Source: Lachnospiraceae bacterium
GTDB taxonomy: Bacteria > Bacillota > Clostridia > Lachnospirales > Lachnospiraceae
NCBI GenBank assembly: GCA_014804285.1
Contig: JAAVAA010000001.1
Coordinates: 78,255 to 102,621, forward strand
DNA: 24,367 nucleotides
Direction of reading: 5' to 3'
How positions within the stretch are numbered: position 1 is the stretch's first letter; each line of letters opens with the position of its first letter. Positions 1-8,499 of this stretch are shown one piece after another. A program made the position numbers and the translations under genes. The notes below the pieces were generated by a model, which worked only from the letters and a program-made list of their open reading frames with translations, made no database searches and was not told where the DNA came from.

Positions 1-998
1 ATTGTTCCTCCTGTTTCACTGAGCATTACCGCCCCGAATATGGCCAGCCGGTTGATATACAGGGTGCTGTACAATCCAAATTCAAGAGTCTTTCCCATCT
101 GAATCATCAGACAGGTATCCCCAATGGACAAAATATCTATTAGTTGTACCGGATTATCTGCATGTGCCAGGGCTGACAGCTTAAACGCTGAATTCGACAC
201 ACCGCATTCAATCCGAAACTCCATTTCCGGTATCATACTGAACTGAAATGTACCTTTCAGCATGAATTCCAATGCTCTCCCAAACTGCATATACAGAGAC
301 AGATCACGGCTTTTTATGTAGTTGGTGTTTATTTCCAGCAGTGTGATCATACCGATAAAACTTTTTTCATCCGCCCCCAAGTATAATTCGGTTTCTTTTA
401 CCCCAAACAGCTCATTGATCCCTTTTCCCAGCAGACCCGCTTCATCAAACTCAATTTGCGTATATGTAAAAAAGCTGCACTTTCGCATATCCAAAGGTAC
501 TTTGCTGCCTGCTCCCGTATTCTCCATTTCTGTCAGAAGCCACCTGTTTCCCGTTTGCGCATAGAACTTGAATTCCTTTATTCCAAAAAATTCCGCAACG
601 GTGCATAATAAATCCTTCAGTCCCTTTTCCTCTCCGTCATCCTGCCCGCTTTCCTGATCAAATGAAAATGCAAAGAGCAGTGCCGCTCCATCTGTTACTT
701 TTTCCAAACAAAAAAATGTCATTTTATCTTTCACGCTGACTAACATTTTATTTTTGTGATAAAAATAAGTAAGCTCTTTCGGTGCGCAATCCGGAAGCAA
801 AGCATCCACATAGCTACCAGTATTTTCGGGAACTTTATCCTCCAAAAAAGTCAGTGCGTTTGATATTTTCTGCCCGCCCCATTCTATGGTTCCGCCAAGC
901 AGAAGTTCTCCGTCCACTTTGCTTATTTTTATCTTTGCAGGATTCGATAATACCGTTCCTTCTGCCGTTACACTACATGAAATTTTGTTATCTGCCAT
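1..998 (-). CDS. Unrecognised protein, 3' end outside the window
   Basis: An open frame of 332 codons reads leftward from ATG at 998-996 off the left edge with no stop; I translated it by hand. It starts MADNKISCSVTAEG and is preceded by AGGGGG a few bases upstream. There is no signal peptide and no membrane segment. The protein looks beta-rich: many short alternating hydrophobic/polar stretches, such as ELTYFYHKNKMLVSVKDK. It has scattered cysteines but no catalytic motif I know. It is probably translated with the 177-residue gene upstream (81-bp gap with a hairpin) and the LytTR regulator before that. A very tentative thought is a large beta-repeat protein of the DUF6603 kind; I cannot support it from the sequence. 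The reading frame is certain, the function unknown. Confidence 0.8.
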   Translation of the reverse strand, partial: MADNKISCSVTAEGTVLSNPAKIKISKVDGELLLGGTIEWGGQKISNALTFLEDKVPENTGSYVDALLPDCAPKELTYFYHKNKMLVSVKDKMTFFCLEKVTDGAALLFAFSFDQESGQDDGEEKGLKDLLCTVAEFFGIKEFKFYAQTGNRWLLTEMENTGAGSKVPLDMRKCSFFTYTQIEFDEAGLLGKGINELFGVKETELYLGADEKSFIGMITLLEINTNYIKSRDLSLYMQFGRALEFMLKGTFQFSMIPEMEFRIECGVSNSAFKLSALAHADNPVQLIDILSIGDTCLMIQMGKTLEFGLYSTLYINRLAIFGAVMLSETGGT

Positions 999-1030
999 GG
1001 TTTTCCCCCTACTGTTTTTTGGCTTTTTAA

Positions 1031-1064
1031 TCCTCCAAGCCGCTATGTTATTCGACTTGGAGGA
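1031..1064 (-). other. Intercistronic stem-loop
   Basis: A perfect 9-bp inverted repeat, TCCTCCAAG at 1031-1039 and CTTGGAGGA at 1056-1064, encloses a 16-base loop. It lies between the 177-residue gene and the partial gene. No T-run follows on either strand, so it is not a standard Rho-independent terminator. It may affect mRNA processing or the relative expression of the two genes. Confidence 0.5.
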
Positions 1065-1079
1065 AATACGGCAGACCGA

Positions 1080-1613
1080 TTATTGGGCTGCCGGCAGCTC
1101 CAGATAGCTGTCAATTGTTTCCAGCGCCATCTTTTCAATAACCTTCTTGCGGTTTGTGTTCCATACGGCAATAGCCACTCTGGATACATCAACAAGCTTT
1201 GCTACTGACTCCGGAATCAATCCCGCTGTAAGAATGTTCATCTGAAATGCATACTCAACGATACGCTCTTTTCCGCTTTCTTCCTTTACATAGAGGTAAG
1301 CCATATTCAGCTTGATCTCTACGGCGTCAAGGCCCTTTTTCTTTGCAGGATCGCCTGCATTCTTGTCAAGGCTGGCAACACTTTTTTCCAGAGAATCCGT
1401 CAGTTCCTTCATGTCTTCCGGTTTTCCTGATTCGCCGCTTATCAGCTGCTGAATGTCCTTTACTACCTGACCAAGATTTACAGAATTGTCAGCATTTTGA
1501 AGTGACGGAACCAGTAACACCGAATATCCGTTTTCCCTCTTTTCATATGCAGCATGCAATTTTGTTCCAATCAGAGAAAAGTCTACTCCTACCATTGCAT
1601 TTACTTCACTCAT
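1080..1613 (-). CDS. Unrecognised 177-residue protein
   Basis: Starts at ATG 1613 behind a strong AGGAGGG site 6-7 bases upstream, so the start is secure. The protein is soluble, with no signal peptide or membrane segment. Residues 45-95 are polar, charged and probably helical (DIQQLISGESGKPEDMKELT...). The second half carries a conserved-looking stretch, VEIKLNMAYLYVKEESG, followed by hydrophobic helices. I recognise no family. It sits between a LytTR regulator and a larger unrecognised protein, all on the same strand. It is therefore probably one product of a LytTR-controlled operon, but no function can be read from sequence. Confidence 0.8.
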   Translation of the reverse strand: MSEVNAMVGVDFSLIGTKLHAAYEKRENGYSVLLVPSLQNADNSVNLGQVVKDIQQLISGESGKPEDMKELTDSLEKSVASLDKNAGDPAKKKGLDAVEIKLNMAYLYVKEESGKERIVEYAFQMNILTAGLIPESVAKLVDVSRVAIAVWNTNRKKVIEKMALETIDSYLELPAAQ

Positions 1614-1718
1614 TGTTTGTCCCTCCTGTCATTGTTTGAATTTAATTGTTACAATACCCTTTAGCTAAAGTGTGGCTAAATCATAAATCATGCGTAAGAC
1701 TCCCTCCACAATTTCCCT

Positions 1719-2438
1719 TTAATAACTTGTAAGAGCAGGTGAACGACTCATCAGCTTTTCCTTTACATTTACATATTTTTTATAAGGAATGGGTATATTG
1801 GCACCATTTACCATTGTCACACTGCAGCGCTGAATACTTGCAATCAGGTTCTTATTTATGATGTAACTCCTGTGTACCCTCACAAATTCCCCGGACAGCT
1901 CCTGCTCCAGATGTTTCAAAGTACCAACCGCTTCGACAACTTTATTTCTGCAATGCCAAAGGATATGGTCACTTAATGCTTCCACATACAGGATTTCCTT
2001 CTCATTTAAATAGTAGACTGCTTCATTTACGGCCGTTATTTTATATACTTTTGTGGGTATACACTGAAAATCGATTTGTATAAATTCTGCAATTCCATCT
2101 GCCAGCACCATTGTGTACTCAAAGCTTTTTGTACTCAGATCTATGCCGGATGCATACTCGATCTGATATCTGCCCGCCACAAGCCGGTCTGCTCCCTGCA
2201 AATGCCTTATGTACTGCTCATACCTGACAAATTTTGTAATTGTCTCCGGGGCAACCATGTCCGTGATCATCTGAATTACCATCGCATCCTCTGCACCATT
2301 CCCGTAGCAGCAGCCGCACTTCCACAGTACATTCTTTGTACACAGTTTTTTTACATTTCGGTGATCCCCTTTATGAATCCCCAGCAATATCTGCACAACT
2401 CTTTTCATTACTTTTTCATTTGTTTTTTCCATTACCAT
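1719..2438 (-). CDS. LytTR-domain transcriptional regulator with NTF2/SnoaL-like N-terminal half
   Basis: Residues about 134-230 form a LytTR DNA-binding domain: LNEKEILYVEALSDHI, then EFVRVHRSYIINKNLI and IPIPYKKYVNVKEKLM, the characteristic pattern of AgrA/LytR-type regulators. The N-terminal half has no response-regulator receiver domain and no phosphorylatable Asp pocket. Instead, residues about 10-128 resemble the NTF2/SnoaL-like alpha+beta fold (inference from pattern). They include a small Cys cluster, WKCGCCYG, at residues 39-46. The start could be ATG 2438 or the in-frame ATG two codons later; only a weak AAGGGA lies upstream. It is the first gene of the leftward operon, with its own promoter and repeats upstream, and could sense a small ligand rather than a kinase signal. 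Confidence 0.85.
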   Translation of the reverse strand: MVMEKTNEKVMKRVVQILLGIHKGDHRNVKKLCTKNVLWKCGCCYGNGAEDAMVIQMITDMVAPETITKFVRYEQYIRHLQGADRLVAGRYQIEYASGIDLSTKSFEYTMVLADGIAEFIQIDFQCIPTKVYKITAVNEAVYYLNEKEILYVEALSDHILWHCRNKVVEAVGTLKHLEQELSGEFVRVHRSYIINKNLIASIQRCSVTMVNGANIPIPYKKYVNVKEKLMSRSPALTSY

Positions 2439-2457
2439 ATTGCTTGTTACTTAATCC

Positions 2458-2532
2458 CTTTTGTTTCGAATCTTTTGTCTCAAACCTTTTTCATTCCAAC
2501 CAAATTAATAGTTGTATTTTTTCGAAACAAAA
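2458..2532 (-). repeat. Inverted and direct repeats around the LytTR gene promoter
   Basis: TTTTGTTTCGAA (2459-2470) is repeated perfectly in inverted orientation as TTCGAAACAAAA (2521-2532). The left copy is also part of an imperfect 14-base direct repeat: CTTTTGTTTCGAAT (2458-2471) and CTTTTGTCTCAAAC (2472-2485). The right copy overlaps the predicted -35 box. This arrangement suits a regulator binding site, possibly autoregulatory. Confidence 0.55.
2502..2530 (-). promoter_or_regulatory. Candidate sigma-A promoter of the LytTR operon
   Basis: On the minus strand TTGTTT (2530-2525), a 17-base spacer and TAATTT (2507-2502) precede the LytTR gene. The region is AT-rich. The -35 box falls inside one arm of the inverted repeat at 2521-2532. 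Confidence 0.45.
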
Positions 2533-2647
2533 TAAACGAACAATAATTCCATTTTTTCGGTTACTTACCCCGCTAATCCTAAATAAAGGCGAAACCTTTT
2601 TTCTGCAATTTCCGGTCAATGACTTATGACAAATGTTAAAAAGCTCA

Positions 2648-2686
2648 TAAAAAAACAGCCTGCTTTCATTTCTGAAAACAAGCTGT
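2648..2686 (-). terminator. Rho-independent terminator of the ftsEX operon
   Basis: On the minus strand a 13-position near-perfect stem (ACAGCTTGTTTTC against GAAAGCAGGCTGT) with a 6-base loop is followed by seven T. It lies 27 bases after the stop of the S41 protease gene. Confidence 0.9.
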
Positions 2687-2713
2687 CTATAACCGTTTTA
2701 CAAATTTATGTCT

Positions 2714-4012
2714 TTATTTCATTTTCCCTTCCAGAACTTCAACTGCCTTTAACACCTGATTATCCGTGCCATCTGCCTCATTTGCCTCATAGTCATATTC
2801 CAGTTCAATATCAGGTTCAATTCCTATCCCGTGAATATTTCTTCCGGCCGGAGTGAAATAAGCGCTTATGGTAAGTTTTAACGCAGTTCCGTCATCTAAC
2901 CGGTGAATTCGTTGAACAATCCCTTTTCCGTAGGTAGTCGTCCCGATCAAAGTACCCATATTGTAATCCTGAATTGCTCCGGCAAGTATCTCGGAAGCGC
3001 TTGCTGAATATTCATTCACCAATACCACAAGCGGTATCTGTAGTTCGTTCTTTCCATCACAGGTATATTCTTTGCGCTCCCCCTGTTTATCCTCTGTATA
3101 TACTACCAATCCCGCAGGAAGAATTTTTCTGGCGATATCCACTACTGCCGTCAGATCTCCGCCCGGATTGCTGCGAAGATCCAGAATCATGGCTTCCATC
3201 CCTTGCTCTTTCAAAACAGCCACTGCTTCTGTATATTGATCCACTGTCACACCGTCAAATTCCCTGATCCGAATATAACCGATGTTTTCGTGATCTTCCA
3301 CGATTCCGCTGTCCACAGTTGTCGTTTCAATCTGCTTTGCCCGGACAATTTCCATATCCAGGTAATCCGCTTCTCCCTCCCGATAAATCGTGATCTGTAC
3401 GGTTGTTCCTTCTCTGCCTTTTACCATATTGACCACTTTGGTGAGACTAAGCCCCTGTGTGAACTCATCTCCCACCTTATAGATGATGTCTCCTTCACGC
3501 AATCCCGCTTCCTGTGCCGGACTGTCCTCCATTACTCCATTGATCATTGCCATATTCATCTGTTTATTGATGGAAATGTATGCGCCGATTCCATAAGAGA
3601 TACCCTGATTGCTGTTTATCGCATCCTCCAGCTCTTCTTTGGAATAATATTCGGAGTACGGATCGCCCAAAGCCAGCATCATTCCTTCATAAACACCATC
3701 CTGAAGTTCTGTGGCAGTAACTTCATTTCCATAATAATAAGTATTGATCACTTCCTCAATGGTCTTCATCTTTTGTATGGTTTCCGTACTGACTACGCTT
3801 CCGCCGCCTGCACTTCCCGTTCCTGCTTCTCTTACGGCAAACAGATCATACGCCAGCTTTCCGACGTACACACATACGCCTATCAGCAGAACGGTAAGCA
3901 TGCCAAACAGCATGCCGCCTAAAAAACTTTTTCCGGAACTTTTCTTTTCTTCTTCTCTGGCTGTTCCGACCTCCAAAGGTGTATTATTTATATCTTCTGA
4001 TTGCTTATCCAA
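2714..4012 (-). CDS. S41-family C-terminal processing peptidase (Ctp), membrane-anchored
   Basis: A serine protease of the CtpA/CtpB/Prc family, acting outside the membrane on exported or cell-wall proteins. Residues about 30-58 are a single membrane anchor (FLGGMLFGMLTVLLIG...). A PDZ domain spans about 138-228 (SPAQEAGLREGDIIYKVG). The S41 protease domain follows with EYSASASE at 334-341 and TTYGKGIVQ at 359-367. By the fixed 25-residue spacing known from Prc, the catalytic pair is Ser338/Lys363. Length (432) is normal. The start is TTG at 4012, placed by GGAGAG six bases upstream. It lies 19 bases after the M23 hydrolase gene and is last in the ftsEX operon, so a cell-wall enzyme is a plausible substrate (inference). 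Confidence 0.95.
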   Translation of the reverse strand: MDKQSEDINNTPLEVGTAREEEKKSSGKSFLGGMLFGMLTVLLIGVCVYVGKLAYDLFAVREAGTGSAGGGSVVSTETIQKMKTIEEVINTYYYGNEVTATELQDGVYEGMMLALGDPYSEYYSKEELEDAINSNQGISYGIGAYISINKQMNMAMINGVMEDSPAQEAGLREGDIIYKVGDEFTQGLSLTKVVNMVKGREGTTVQITIYREGEADYLDMEIVRAKQIETTTVDSGIVEDHENIGYIRIREFDGVTVDQYTEAVAVLKEQGMEAMILDLRSNPGGDLTAVVDIARKILPAGLVVYTEDKQGERKEYTCDGKNELQIPLVVLVNEYSASASEILAGAIQDYNMGTLIGTTTYGKGIVQRIHRLDDGTALKLTISAYFTPAGRNIHGIGIEPDIELEYDYEANEADGTDNQVLKAVEVLEGKMK

Positions 4013-4031
4013 CCTAATCTCTCCATTCTTT

Positions 4032-5252
4032 CTAGGATCTCAAATAACTCCATGGATTTACATAATTTCCATTCAAACGAACACTGAAATGCAAATGATT
4101 TCCGGTAGAACGTCCGGTAGTTCCCACAGCTGCAATCTTACTTCCTTTAGAAACCTCCGTGCCTTTGGAAACATAGAGCGCCGAAGCGTGCATGTAAATC
4201 GTATAAAGGCTGTCACCGTGATCGATCATAATATAATTTCCCATACTGGAATTGTAATCTGCCGCAACAACCTTTCCATCATAGGCTGCGAGAATCGCAC
4301 TGCCTCCGGGGGCTGCCATATCAACTCCATTGTGAAATTTCTGGATTCCAAGCGTAGGATGTATCCGGTTTCCGTAATCGTCTGAAATTCTGGTATAAGA
4401 TGGTGCCGGCCAGGTAAATACACCTCCGTCATATTTACGTCCCTGCTCGGCGGCAAGCTTCTTTCTTTCCTCCGCAACCGCCGCTTCCAGCGCCTTAATC
4501 GCATCGTTCTGCATTGCAATATCTGCCTCGTATTCCTTGATTGCGGCTTCTTTTCCCTGAATGTCACTGGTCACCTGATAGATTTCCTGTTCCTTAGTCG
4601 CAATCAATTCGTTAAGGGAGGCCTCTTCTTCCTCGACCGCTGTCTTCGCCTCATCAAGAACGTCTTTTTCCTCTTCCAGGTCTTCCTTACAAAGCGCCAC
4701 ATATTCAGCATAGGCTACATATTCGTCCAGCATCTTACGGTCATATGCGGAAAGCATCTCAATGTATTCAGCTTTATTGAGCATCTCGCCGAAGCTTTCC
4801 GAAGAAAATAAAAGCTCCATAGACAAACTGTCACCCTTTTCATACATGAATTTGATTCTGGTCTTCATTGCCTCATACTGAGCCTGCTGAACAGAAACAG
4901 CTTCTTCAAGTTCCTCGGTCTTTTGAACAATCTCCTCTTCTTTCTGCGTAATCTGCGTCTTCAGGTCGTCAATTTTGGCCTGAATCTCAACCAGATTCGC
5001 ATCCAGCTCCTCGACATAATTGGCGAGATCCGCTTTTGACTGCTCAAGCTGCTTTTTAATTTCTTTGACATTGGTTAATCCGCTCTGCAGCGCTTTCTTT
5101 TCTTCCTTTGCCTTATTGATTTCCGCTTCCTTCTGTTTAATACTGTCATTCGTCAGTTCACTGGCTAATGCCGTTGTCTGATACTTGAAAGCCGTACCCA
5201 GAATCAGAGCAAATCCAAGCAATACACAGAACAGTCTCTTCCATCGTTTCAT
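4032..5252 (-). CDS. Secreted coiled-coil murein hydrolase, M23 peptidase (PcsB/EnvC-like)
   Basis: A signal peptide covers residues 1-31 (basic MKRWKR, hydrophobic core, cleavage near ALA-S). Residues about 35-270 are a long, charged coiled coil, and residues about 300-406 an M23/LytM endopeptidase domain. Zinc ligands are visible: His307 and Asp311 in HNGVD, and His388 in HLHF; His355 and His386 complete the usual active site. M23 enzymes cut peptidoglycan cross-link peptides. A coiled-coil hydrolase directly after ftsX is the classical partner activated by FtsEX, as with EnvC and PcsB. The gap to ftsX is 15 bases. Unlike EnvC, which lacks metal ligands, this protein keeps them and is probably itself catalytic. 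Confidence 0.93.
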   Translation of the reverse strand: MKRWKRLFCVLLGFALILGTAFKYQTTALASELTNDSIKQKEAEINKAKEEKKALQSGLTNVKEIKKQLEQSKADLANYVEELDANLVEIQAKIDDLKTQITQKEEEIVQKTEELEEAVSVQQAQYEAMKTRIKFMYEKGDSLSMELLFSSESFGEMLNKAEYIEMLSAYDRKMLDEYVAYAEYVALCKEDLEEEKDVLDEAKTAVEEEEASLNELIATKEQEIYQVTSDIQGKEAAIKEYEADIAMQNDAIKALEAAVAEERKKLAAEQGRKYDGGVFTWPAPSYTRISDDYGNRIHPTLGIQKFHNGVDMAAPGGSAILAAYDGKVVAADYNSSMGNYIMIDHGDSLYTIYMHASALYVSKGTEVSKGSKIAAVGTTGRSTGNHLHFSVRLNGNYVNPWSYLRS

Positions 5253-5267
5253 CGTAGTCTCCTGTAC

Positions 5268-6164
5268 CTACACTCTTAAGTGCTTTCTGACTGTTGTGAT
5301 ACTTCCGAGAAAACCAATTCCCACTCCCATCAAAACCGCTACGGGAAGCAATATGTCAAAAACCTGTTCAACCGGGAGAAAAGACAACAGCTTTGTCAAC
5401 ATATGAAATTTTATCATAATATATTCAATCACTTTATTATAAAGAACATAAATAATACCCATCGGCAAAAGTGCACCGATCACACCGATCAGCATACCTT
5501 CGATCACAAAGGGAGACCGGACAAAAAAGTCCGTAGCGCCGATGTATTTCATAATCGTAATTTCTTCCTTACGCACTGCAATACCAATGGTTACCGTATT
5601 GCTGATCAGGAAAATAGAAACGGCAAACAGAATAGCAATAATACCTACAGAGATATATGCTACCAATGCGTTCACACCGGTAAGCGTAGAAGCAGTGATT
5701 TCTGACCGGTTAACTGTCCGGATACCGTCTACTTCCTCCAAATAACTCACCAGAGCAGGCTGCATTGATACATCATTTAAATAGATTTCAAAGTTTGCGG
5801 AATCGGCAAGCGGATTCTCCGTAAACCCATCGGCATATTCGCCCAGATACTCTTCCTTAAAGCTGGCCCATGCTTCGTCTGCAGAAATAAATTCCTTACG
5901 TGATACTTCCACACGCTTATCGATAAGCGCGCCAATCTCCTCGATCTTTTCCTGGCTGATTCCCTCATCAAAGAATACCGTAACCGATACTCCTTCCTGT
6001 GCCGTCTTAACAATATTTTGAAAATTAGCTATGACTGCATAGAACAGTCCGAACAAAAATAAGCAGGCTCCTATTGTGGCTATGGAGGCCAGTGAAAACC
6101 ATTTATTTCTGAAAATATTTATGATTCCCTGTTTGATCGTATAAAAAAATGTACTAATCCTCAT
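5268..6164 (-). CDS. ftsX: Cell division permease FtsX
   Basis: The protein has one N-terminal membrane segment (residues about 18-42), an extracellular loop of about 110 residues, and three C-terminal segments, the FtsX topology. The signature start MRISTFFYTIKQG matches the family. I chose ATG 6164, not the in-frame GTG at 6176, because AAGGGTGG lies eight bases before the ATG. The gene overlaps the end of ftsE by 11 bases, suggesting translational coupling. FtsEX couples ATP hydrolysis to activation of cell-wall hydrolases at the septum; the hydrolase gene follows directly. Confidence 0.95.
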   Translation of the reverse strand: MRISTFFYTIKQGIINIFRNKWFSLASIATIGACLFLFGLFYAVIANFQNIVKTAQEGVSVTVFFDEGISQEKIEEIGALIDKRVEVSRKEFISADEAWASFKEEYLGEYADGFTENPLADSANFEIYLNDVSMQPALVSYLEEVDGIRTVNRSEITASTLTGVNALVAYISVGIIAILFAVSIFLISNTVTIGIAVRKEEITIMKYIGATDFFVRSPFVIEGMLIGVIGALLPMGIIYVLYNKVIEYIMIKFHMLTKLLSFLPVEQVFDILLPVAVLMGVGIGFLGSITTVRKHLRV

Positions 6165-6900
6165 CGATATAACCACCCTTTTCTTCGTCGCTTACTATGA
6201 CGCCTTTCTTCATAGTCACAACTCTCTTCTGCATAGCATTGACTATTTCTCTGTTGTGAGTTACCACCAATACGGTTGTACCATTTTCATTGATCTGCTC
6301 CAAAAGCTTCATGATCTCCCAGGAATTTTTGGGATCCAGATTACCGGTAGGTTCATCTGCAAGCAAAATACTGGGACGATTCACAAGTGCTCTGGCAATC
6401 GCCACTCTCTGCTGCTCTCCTCCGGAAAGCTGCCTGGGTTTTGCTTTATACTTACCGGCAAGTCCCACCGTTGCCAAAATACTGGGCACATTACGCTTAA
6501 TTTCCTTATTGGACGCTTGAATAATGCGCTGGGCAAACGCCACATTCTCGTATACATTTCTATCCTTCAGCAGACGGAAATCCTGAAATACGATTCCAAG
6601 ATTTCTCCGAAACTTAGGTATTTTTCTATGACGGATATGTACCAGATCATACCCCATCACATTGATATTTCCGGATGTGGGAACCAATTCGCGGAGAAGA
6701 AGTTTGATCATGGTTGATTTTCCGGAGCCGCTATCCCCCACAATAAAAACAAATTCTCCTTTTCGGATGTGCAGATCCACACCATTTAACGCAGGAGCTC
6801 CGGTAGCATATGCTTTACTTACATTATTCAATGTGATAATTTCATCATTGCCTCCGGACTGTCTTCTTCTCTTCCTGCCTCTTACCTCATTCTTTGCCAA
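6154..6900 (-). CDS. ftsE: Cell division ATP-binding protein FtsE
   Basis: An ABC ATPase with Walker A GDSGSGKST (residues 55-63), Q-loop Gln106, signature LSGGEQQ (158-164) and Walker B ILLADEP (178-184), close to FtsE over its full length. It drives FtsX. The start is TTG 6900, supported by AGAGGTG seven bases upstream. Compared with typical FtsE, which begins directly with the first beta strand, there is an extra basic N-terminus of about 20 residues (RGRKRRRQSGG). It follows the CdaR-like gene by 35 bases without a terminator, so it is probably co-transcribed. Confidence 0.95.
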   Translation of the reverse strand: MAKNEVRGRKRRRQSGGNDEIITLNNVSKAYATGAPALNGVDLHIRKGEFVFIVGDSGSGKSTMIKLLLRELVPTSGNINVMGYDLVHIRHRKIPKFRRNLGIVFQDFRLLKDRNVYENVAFAQRIIQASNKEIKRNVPSILATVGLAGKYKAKPRQLSGGEQQRVAIARALVNRPSILLADEPTGNLDPKNSWEIMKLLEQINENGTTVLVVTHNREIVNAMQKRVVTMKKGVIVSDEEKGGYIDED

Positions 6901-6935
6901 AACCGTTCACCTCTGTTGTTTATTCTAAAATTCTT

Positions 6936-8024
6936 TTAGTATTCAAAACTTTCCATATAATTCATATACTTGACAACCATCAGCGCAATGCGGAAGGTAA
7001 TCGCATCCTCAAACACCCGCAGATCAAGTCCTGTATTCTTTTGAAGCTTGTCCAGACGATATACCAAAGTATTTCTATGTATAAAAAGCTGTCTGGAAGT
7101 TTCTGATACATTCAGACTGTTTTCAAAAAACTTATTGATTGTAGTTAGTGTCTCCTCATCAAAATCATCCGGACTTTTCCCTCCGAAAATTTCCTTAATG
7201 AACATCTTACAGAGGGGAATGGGGAGCTGATAGATCAAACGCCCGATTCCAAGTTCACTGTATGCCATGATATTCCGGTCATCAAAAAAGATCTTACCTA
7301 CATCCATCGCCATCTTGGCTTCCTTGTAGGAACGGCTTACCTCCTTGATTTCCTTCACTACTGTTCCATATGCAATATGAATACCCTTCATTCCCTCTTT
7401 AGTTAAATAGCTCTCTATCCCTAAAGCCGCTTTCTCGATTTCGGCAGCACTTTCACCATCAGAAAGATCCTTCACCACAATTACATTATTTTCATCCACA
7501 GCCGTAATAAAATCCCTGCTGCCGCTTCCAAAATAGATCCGCATCGCTTCCAGCACATTATTGTCTTTACCATCCGCTGTCTCTACGATCATAACTACCC
7601 GTTTCACATCTGTCTGGATATGAAGCTTCTTAGCACGACTGTAAATATCAATCAAAAGCAGGTTATCCAACAGCAGGTTCTTAATAAAGTTATCCTTATC
7701 AAATCTCTCTTTATATGCCACCAGAAGATTTTGGATCTGAAATGCCGTCATCTTCCCTGCAACGTAAACGTCTTCTCCTGTTCCCGCCGCAATCAAAATA
7801 TACTCAAGCTGCTGTTCATCATATATTTTGAAATACTGAAATCCTTTAATTTCCTGCGAATCTGCAGGCGATTTTGCAAATTCTGCTGCTTCGGCGGCAC
7901 AGCCTGACATACTGGCTGACGTAGAAGCTGTCTCCTTGCCATCTGTATCCATAATACAGAAATCTACCCTTGCTATCCCCTTAAGCCCGTCAATCGTATT
8001 CTGCAAAATCTGATTAGAAATCAT
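6936..8024 (-). CDS. CdaR/PucR-type helix-turn-helix regulator
   Basis: The C-terminal 60 residues carry the PucR-type helix-turn-helix: NVSETSRQLFIHRNTLVYRL. The middle region (GGDEF-derived fold of the CdaR family) precedes it. The N-terminal 120 residues look like a small-molecule sensor domain. ATG 8030 lies directly against the ribosome binding site AAGGGGG, so I prefer the second ATG at 8024, six bases away. Members regulate sugar-diacid, purine or other metabolism in response to ligands; the ligand here cannot be read. Its place in front of ftsE without a terminator suggests joint transcription. An upstream TATAAT near 8056 lacks a good -35 box. Confidence 0.85.
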   Translation of the reverse strand: MISNQILQNTIDGLKGIARVDFCIMDTDGKETASTSASMSGCAAEAAEFAKSPADSQEIKGFQYFKIYDEQQLEYILIAAGTGEDVYVAGKMTAFQIQNLLVAYKERFDKDNFIKNLLLDNLLLIDIYSRAKKLHIQTDVKRVVMIVETADGKDNNVLEAMRIYFGSGSRDFITAVDENNVIVVKDLSDGESAAEIEKAALGIESYLTKEGMKGIHIAYGTVVKEIKEVSRSYKEAKMAMDVGKIFFDDRNIMAYSELGIGRLIYQLPIPLCKMFIKEIFGGKSPDDFDEETLTTINKFFENSLNVSETSRQLFIHRNTLVYRLDKLQKNTGLDLRVFEDAITFRIALMVVKYMNYMESFEY

Positions 8025-8253
8025 ACCCATCCCCCTTTGAAATACTCCAAAACATTATACAATTTAAACAATATTTCCCGCCCGTAAAAAGAAATTCCGA
8101 CAAACTTACTTCTATATCTTAATATAAATGTACAAAAAAATCTACCTTTAATTGTGAAATTTTTGTGTATTTTTAATGCATTTTGGCGATTTTTACCTGT
8201 TTTTCCTCTGGTCAACCTACACAAAAAATATCATAAAATATCCCTGCAGGGCA

Positions 8254-8282
8254 TTTTCAATTTCTTTCCCTTATGTTATAAT
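8254..8282 (+). promoter_or_regulatory. Candidate sigma-A promoter of yjfB
   Basis: TTTTCA (8254-8259), a 17-base spacer and a perfect TATAAT (8277-8282) lie 28 bases before the yjfB start. I saw no sigma-D motility promoter. Confidence 0.6.
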
Positions 8283-8310
8283 GAATTCAAATTCGGAAAG
8301 GAGTGATTAG

Positions 8311-8499
8311 ATGAATATTCCAGAGTTATCAACAGCTTTGGCAAATGTCAATCTGATGAATCAGGTGGGGATTGCAGTTCTTGATAAGGCAATGGATAAT
8401 TCAGAAGCAACAGGCGCCAGTCTGATCAATATGATGGATCGCTCCATGGAGTTATCTGTCAATCCAGCCGTAGGCAGTAATTTTGACATGTATATTTAA
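8311..8499 (+). CDS. yjfB: YjfB-family putative motility protein
   Basis: A 62-residue protein starting MNIPELSTALANVN, with the central VGIAVLDKAMD and the end of YjfB-family proteins (NPAVGSNFDMYI). A strong AAGGAG site lies seven bases upstream. The family is small, soluble and of unknown mechanism; its motility label comes from sigma-D control in Bacillus. No flagellar genes are in this window, so it stands alone, on the strand opposite to its neighbours. Confidence 0.88.
   Translation: MNIPELSTALANVNLMNQVGIAVLDKAMDNSEATGASLINMMDRSMELSVNPAVGSNFDMYI

Noticed and set aside
1672..1699. Eight-codon leader-like ORF (MIYDLATL) after a GGAGG site between the LytTR and 177-residue genes
   Set aside because: Too short to judge and no regulatory codon run; the nearby TTTAGC/GCTAAA hairpin is weak.
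3203..3922. 239-codon plus-strand frame
   Set aside because: Antisense shadow of the S41 protease gene, which has clear family motifs; no ribosome site.
8021..8224. 67-codon minus-strand frame upstream of the CdaR-like gene
   Set aside because: Overlaps that gene's start, has no ribosome site and its composition follows AT-rich promoter DNA.
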